A stretch of DNA of 8,501 nucleotides from JBMYYE01 sp049609065 (GTDB lineage Bacteria > Pseudomonadota > Alphaproteobacteria > Rhodobacterales > Rhodobacteraceae), in NCBI GenBank assembly GCA_049609065.1, contig JBMYYE010000106.1:1-8501 (forward strand), read 5' to 3'. Numbering within the stretch: the first letter of the stretch is position 1; the number at the start of each line of letters is the position of its first letter. Under the pieces are notes generated by a model. That model saw only the letters and a program-made list of their open reading frames with translations. It was not told where the DNA came from and ran no database searches. This document shows positions 6,125 to 8,501 of the stretch, in pieces. The translations under genes and the position numbers were made by a program.

Positions 6125-7660
6125 ATGACCGAAGCCCAAAAAACATCGCGCCGCTCTGGTGGTCGCTCCGCCCGTCACGCCATCCGCACCGCCGCTTTGG
6201 CTGAGGATTTACGCCCCGTTCGGGCCGGCCTACAAGGGGGGAAATACCGCCCGCTTTCCGACACCGATATGACGCGCATTCACGAAGCCGCCCTTAAGGC
6301 GCTCGAAGAGATCGGATTTTCCAAAGCCCCGCAATCTGGCGTTGAAATTCTCACCAAAGCAGGGGCTATTTTGGGCGACGATGGTCGCATTCGGTTCCCA
6401 CGCGCGCTCGTTGAGGATATGCTCGCCAAAGCAGCCAAAGGTTTTACTCTCCATGCCCGCGATCCAAAGCATGATCTCGATCTATCTGGTCAGCGTGTGC
6501 ATTTTGGCACAGCGGGTGCCGCAGTTCATATAGTAGACCCTATTTCAGGGGATTATCGCGAATCCACGGCCCAAGATCTCCTTCATGCAGCGCAGCTTGT
6601 GGATCAACTTGATAATGTTCATTTCTTCCAACGCGCAATGGTTTGCCGTGATATTACCGACAACTATGAGATGGATCTCAACACGATTTATGCCTGCTGT
6701 CAGGGCACCCAAAAACATGTCGGGGTGAGCTTCACCGAGCCTAGCTTTGTGAAAGGCGGGATGGAGCTCATCCATATGATTGCAGGTGGCGAAGACAAAT
6801 GGCGCGAACGGCCATTTATTTCCAATTCCAACTGCTTTGTTGTGCCGCCAATGACCTTTGCCACCGAAAGCTGTGAGGTCATGGAACTCTTAATCGAGGC
6901 AGGCATGCCGATTTTGCTTCTGTCGGCGGGACAGTCAGGTGCAACCGCCCCCGCCCCCCTCGCAACCGCCATTGTTCAAGCCGTCGCGGAATGCCTCGCG
7001 GGTGTGGTCTATGTAAATGCCATCAAGCCAGGGCATCCCGCCGTGTTTGGCACATGGCCTTTTGTATCCGATTTGCGCACTGGTGCGATGTCTGGCGGAT
7101 CAGGTGAACAGGCCCTTCTGTCGGCGGGCTGCGCGCAAATGCATGCGTTTTACGGCCTAAGCGGCGGGGCCGCAGCCGGGATCGCAGATAGCAAGCTCCC
7201 CAATATGCAAGCGGGTTGGGAACAAGCGATTTCCAACACGATGGCGGGCTTAAGTGGTCTCAACATGGTTTATGAAAGCGTTGGCATGCATGCCTCGCTC
7301 CTTGGGTTTTGCCTTGAAAGCCTCGTTTTGGGAAATGATCTCTTGGGGCAGGTCCAGCGCTGTGTGCGCGGCATTGATGTCACGGATGAAGCCATTTCCA
7401 TCGAGGCCATGAAGTCCGTATGCCTCGAAGGGCCGGGCCATTACCTCGGCCATCCGCAGACGTTAGGCATTATGCAAACCGAATATATCTATCCGGATAT
7501 TGCCGATCGTTCGAGCCCAAAAGAATGGGAAGAATACGGCCGGCCCGACCTCATCGAACAGGCAATCAATAAGAAAAATGCGCTTTTGGCCTCTGCTAAA
7601 AACCACATTGACCCCATGACAGATATGGCCATTCGCACGGCCTTCAAAATTCACATTTAG
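6125..7660 (+). CDS. MttB-family (non-pyrrolysine) trimethylamine/betaine methyltransferase homologue
   Basis: This 511-residue protein belongs to the MttB superfamily (COG5598/PF06253). An Arg-rich leader (about 1-35) precedes the family entry region GGKYRPLSD, and the TIM-barrel core has SGATAPAPLA (271-280), KPGHPAVFGTWP (301-312), DLRTGAMSGG (316-325) and GIADSKLPN (352-360). Archaeal MttB reads an internal amber codon as pyrrolysine. Here the frame has no internal TAG, so it is the non-Pyl type. Characterised non-Pyl members demethylate quaternary amines such as glycine betaine, proline betaine or carnitine and methylate a cognate corrinoid protein. By analogy this one may take the first methyl from a quaternary amine before the two flavoproteins act. 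No corrinoid protein gene is in the window, so the methyl acceptor is unknown. Start ATG 6125 has GAGGA overlapping the stop of gene 2, with 7-nt spacing; the 10-bp gap suggests tight co-expression. Family call strong, substrate unknown. Confidence 0.9.
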   Translation: MTEAQKTSRRSGGRSARHAIRTAALAEDLRPVRAGLQGGKYRPLSDTDMTRIHEAALKALEEIGFSKAPQSGVEILTKAGAILGDDGRIRFPRALVEDMLAKAAKGFTLHARDPKHDLDLSGQRVHFGTAGAAVHIVDPISGDYRESTAQDLLHAAQLVDQLDNVHFFQRAMVCRDITDNYEMDLNTIYACCQGTQKHVGVSFTEPSFVKGGMELIHMIAGGEDKWRERPFISNSNCFVVPPMTFATESCEVMELLIEAGMPILLLSAGQSGATAPAPLATAIVQAVAECLAGVVYVNAIKPGHPAVFGTWPFVSDLRTGAMSGGSGEQALLSAGCAQMHAFYGLSGGAAAGIADSKLPNMQAGWEQAISNTMAGLSGLNMVYESVGMHASLLGFCLESLVLGNDLLGQVQRCVRGIDVTDEAISIEAMKSVCLEGPGHYLGHPQTLGIMQTEYIYPDIADRSSPKEWEEYGRPDLIEQAINKKNALLASAKNHIDPMTDMAIRTAFKIHI

Positions 7661-7694
7661 CGCATAATACGAGAAACAAACACCGGAGGAATAC

Positions 7695-8501
7695 ATGCAC
7701 GTTGGATTTATTGGACTTGGAAATGTTGGACATAAACTCAGTGGGAGTTTGCTACGAAATGGGATTAATCTCACCGTGCATGATCTTGATGGCGCACGCG
7801 TGGATCAATGTGTTGCCAAAGGGGCAAAGAGGGCCACCACCCCCGCCCAACTGATGCGCGATTGCGATGCGGTGATCACCTGCCTACCTTCGCCTGCGGC
7901 CTCTGATGCTGTGATGCAAGAAATGCTACCCGAGGTCACTCAGGGTAAAATCTGGATGGAGATGTCCACAACAGATGAAAGCGAAGTCAAGCGCCTCGGG
8001 GCGCAGGTGATTGCAAAAGGCGGGGCGGCCGTGGATTGTCCTGTTTCTGGCGGGTGTCACCGCGCCGATACAGGCAATATTGCAATTTTCGCGGGCTGTG
8101 ATCGCGCCACTTTTGAACACATTTTACCGTTGCTCACCACGATGGGGCGACGGGTTTTGCACACAGGCAACCTTGGATCGGCCTCCGTGCTGAAGGTTCT
8201 GACCAACTATCTCGCAACTGCGCATCTCGTGGCAAATTGCGAAGCTTTGGTCACGGCAAAAGCCGCAGGCATGGACCTTAATACCACCTATGAAGCCATC
8301 GCCATTTCATCAGGCAACTCATTTTCCCATGTCACCGAAAGCCAAGTGATCCTAAACGGATCCCGCGATATTTCCTTCACGATGGATTTGGTCAAGAAAG
8401 ACATTGGTCTTTTCCAAGAGATTGCCGAACGCAACGGTGTGGAACTCGAAATTTCGCCAAAACTGATTGAAATATTTGACGATGGCATTGCGCGCTATGG
8501 T
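7695..8501 (+). CDS. NAD-dependent beta-hydroxyacid dehydrogenase (3-hydroxyisobutyrate dehydrogenase family), 3' truncated
   Basis: The frame from ATG 7695 stays open for 269 codons to the window end. The N-terminal Rossmann domain begins GFIGLGNVG (residues 4-12), with the dinucleotide glycines G7, G9 and G12. An Asp after the second strand (VHDLD, D30) favours NAD over NADP. The family substrate loop DCPVSGG is at 114-120, and GSASVLKVLTN (161-171) contains the expected catalytic K167 and N171. The C-terminal helical domain follows (from about 165), and the last 20-30 residues of a usual 290-300 residue protein are missing. Relatives oxidise or reduce 3-hydroxyisobutyrate, tartronate semialdehyde, glyoxylate or sulfolactaldehyde; the sequence does not decide which. 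GGAGGA at 7685-7690 gives a strong ribosome site. It is 34 bp from the MttB homologue on the same strand, so it is probably co-transcribed and may process the carbon skeleton left after demethylation. Confidence 0.9.
   Translation, partial: MHVGFIGLGNVGHKLSGSLLRNGINLTVHDLDGARVDQCVAKGAKRATTPAQLMRDCDAVITCLPSPAASDAVMQEMLPEVTQGKIWMEMSTTDESEVKRLGAQVIAKGGAAVDCPVSGGCHRADTGNIAIFAGCDRATFEHILPLLTTMGRRVLHTGNLGSASVLKVLTNYLATAHLVANCEALVTAKAAGMDLNTTYEAIAISSGNSFSHVTESQVILNGSRDISFTMDLVKKDIGLFQEIAERNGVELEISPKLIEIFDDGIARYG

Noticed and set aside
7658..7660. Terminal TAG of the MttB homologue as a possible pyrrolysine codon
   Set aside because: Pyrrolysine in MttB lies mid-protein in the barrel, not at the C-terminus. 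The frame is already full length, the LysR gene and gene 1 also end in TAG, and a Shine-Dalgarno and new gene follow at once.

Overview
The window looks like a piece of an alphaproteobacterial chromosome, most likely from the Rhodobacterales/Roseobacter group. The reasons are the fused FAD-oxidoreductase/GcvT-type proteins, the aerobic MttB homologue with an Arg-rich N-terminus, the glutaryl-CoA dehydrogenase neighbour and a moderate GC content (low-to-mid 50s percent, judged by eye). This lineage call is inference; no rRNA or marker gene is present.

Layout. Positions 1-219 hold the 3' end of a glutaryl-CoA dehydrogenase gene (+). A 9-bp-stem hairpin (228-249) separates it from a convergent LysR-family regulator (1074-253, -). 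The regulator is divergent from a tightly packed + strand operon of four genes: two tandem DMGDH/SARDH-type flavoproteins of 815 and 816 aa (1183-3630 and 3664-6114), a non-pyrrolysine MttB-family methyltransferase homologue of 511 aa (6125-7660), and a beta-hydroxyacid dehydrogenase (7695 onward, cut by the window edge). Intergenic gaps in the operon are 33, 10 and 34 bp. The 108-bp divergent region carries a near-perfect 19-bp palindrome with an ATC-N9-GAT core, the classic LysR box. It lies just downstream of a good sigma70-like promoter for the regulator gene.

How the genes may work together. The MttB-like protein could take one methyl from a quaternary (trimethyl or N-methyl) amine. The two flavoproteins, one more DMGDH-like and one more SARDH-like, could oxidatively remove further N-methyl groups and pass the one-carbon units to tetrahydrofolate. 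The dehydrogenase could process a hydroxy- or semialdehyde acid left from the carbon skeleton. LysR would sense the substrate or an intermediate. The substrate is not identifiable from sequence, and no corrinoid protein or transporter lies inside the window. No mobile elements, tRNA/rRNA genes or CRISPR arrays were seen, and there is no gene-free stretch longer than 300 bases.
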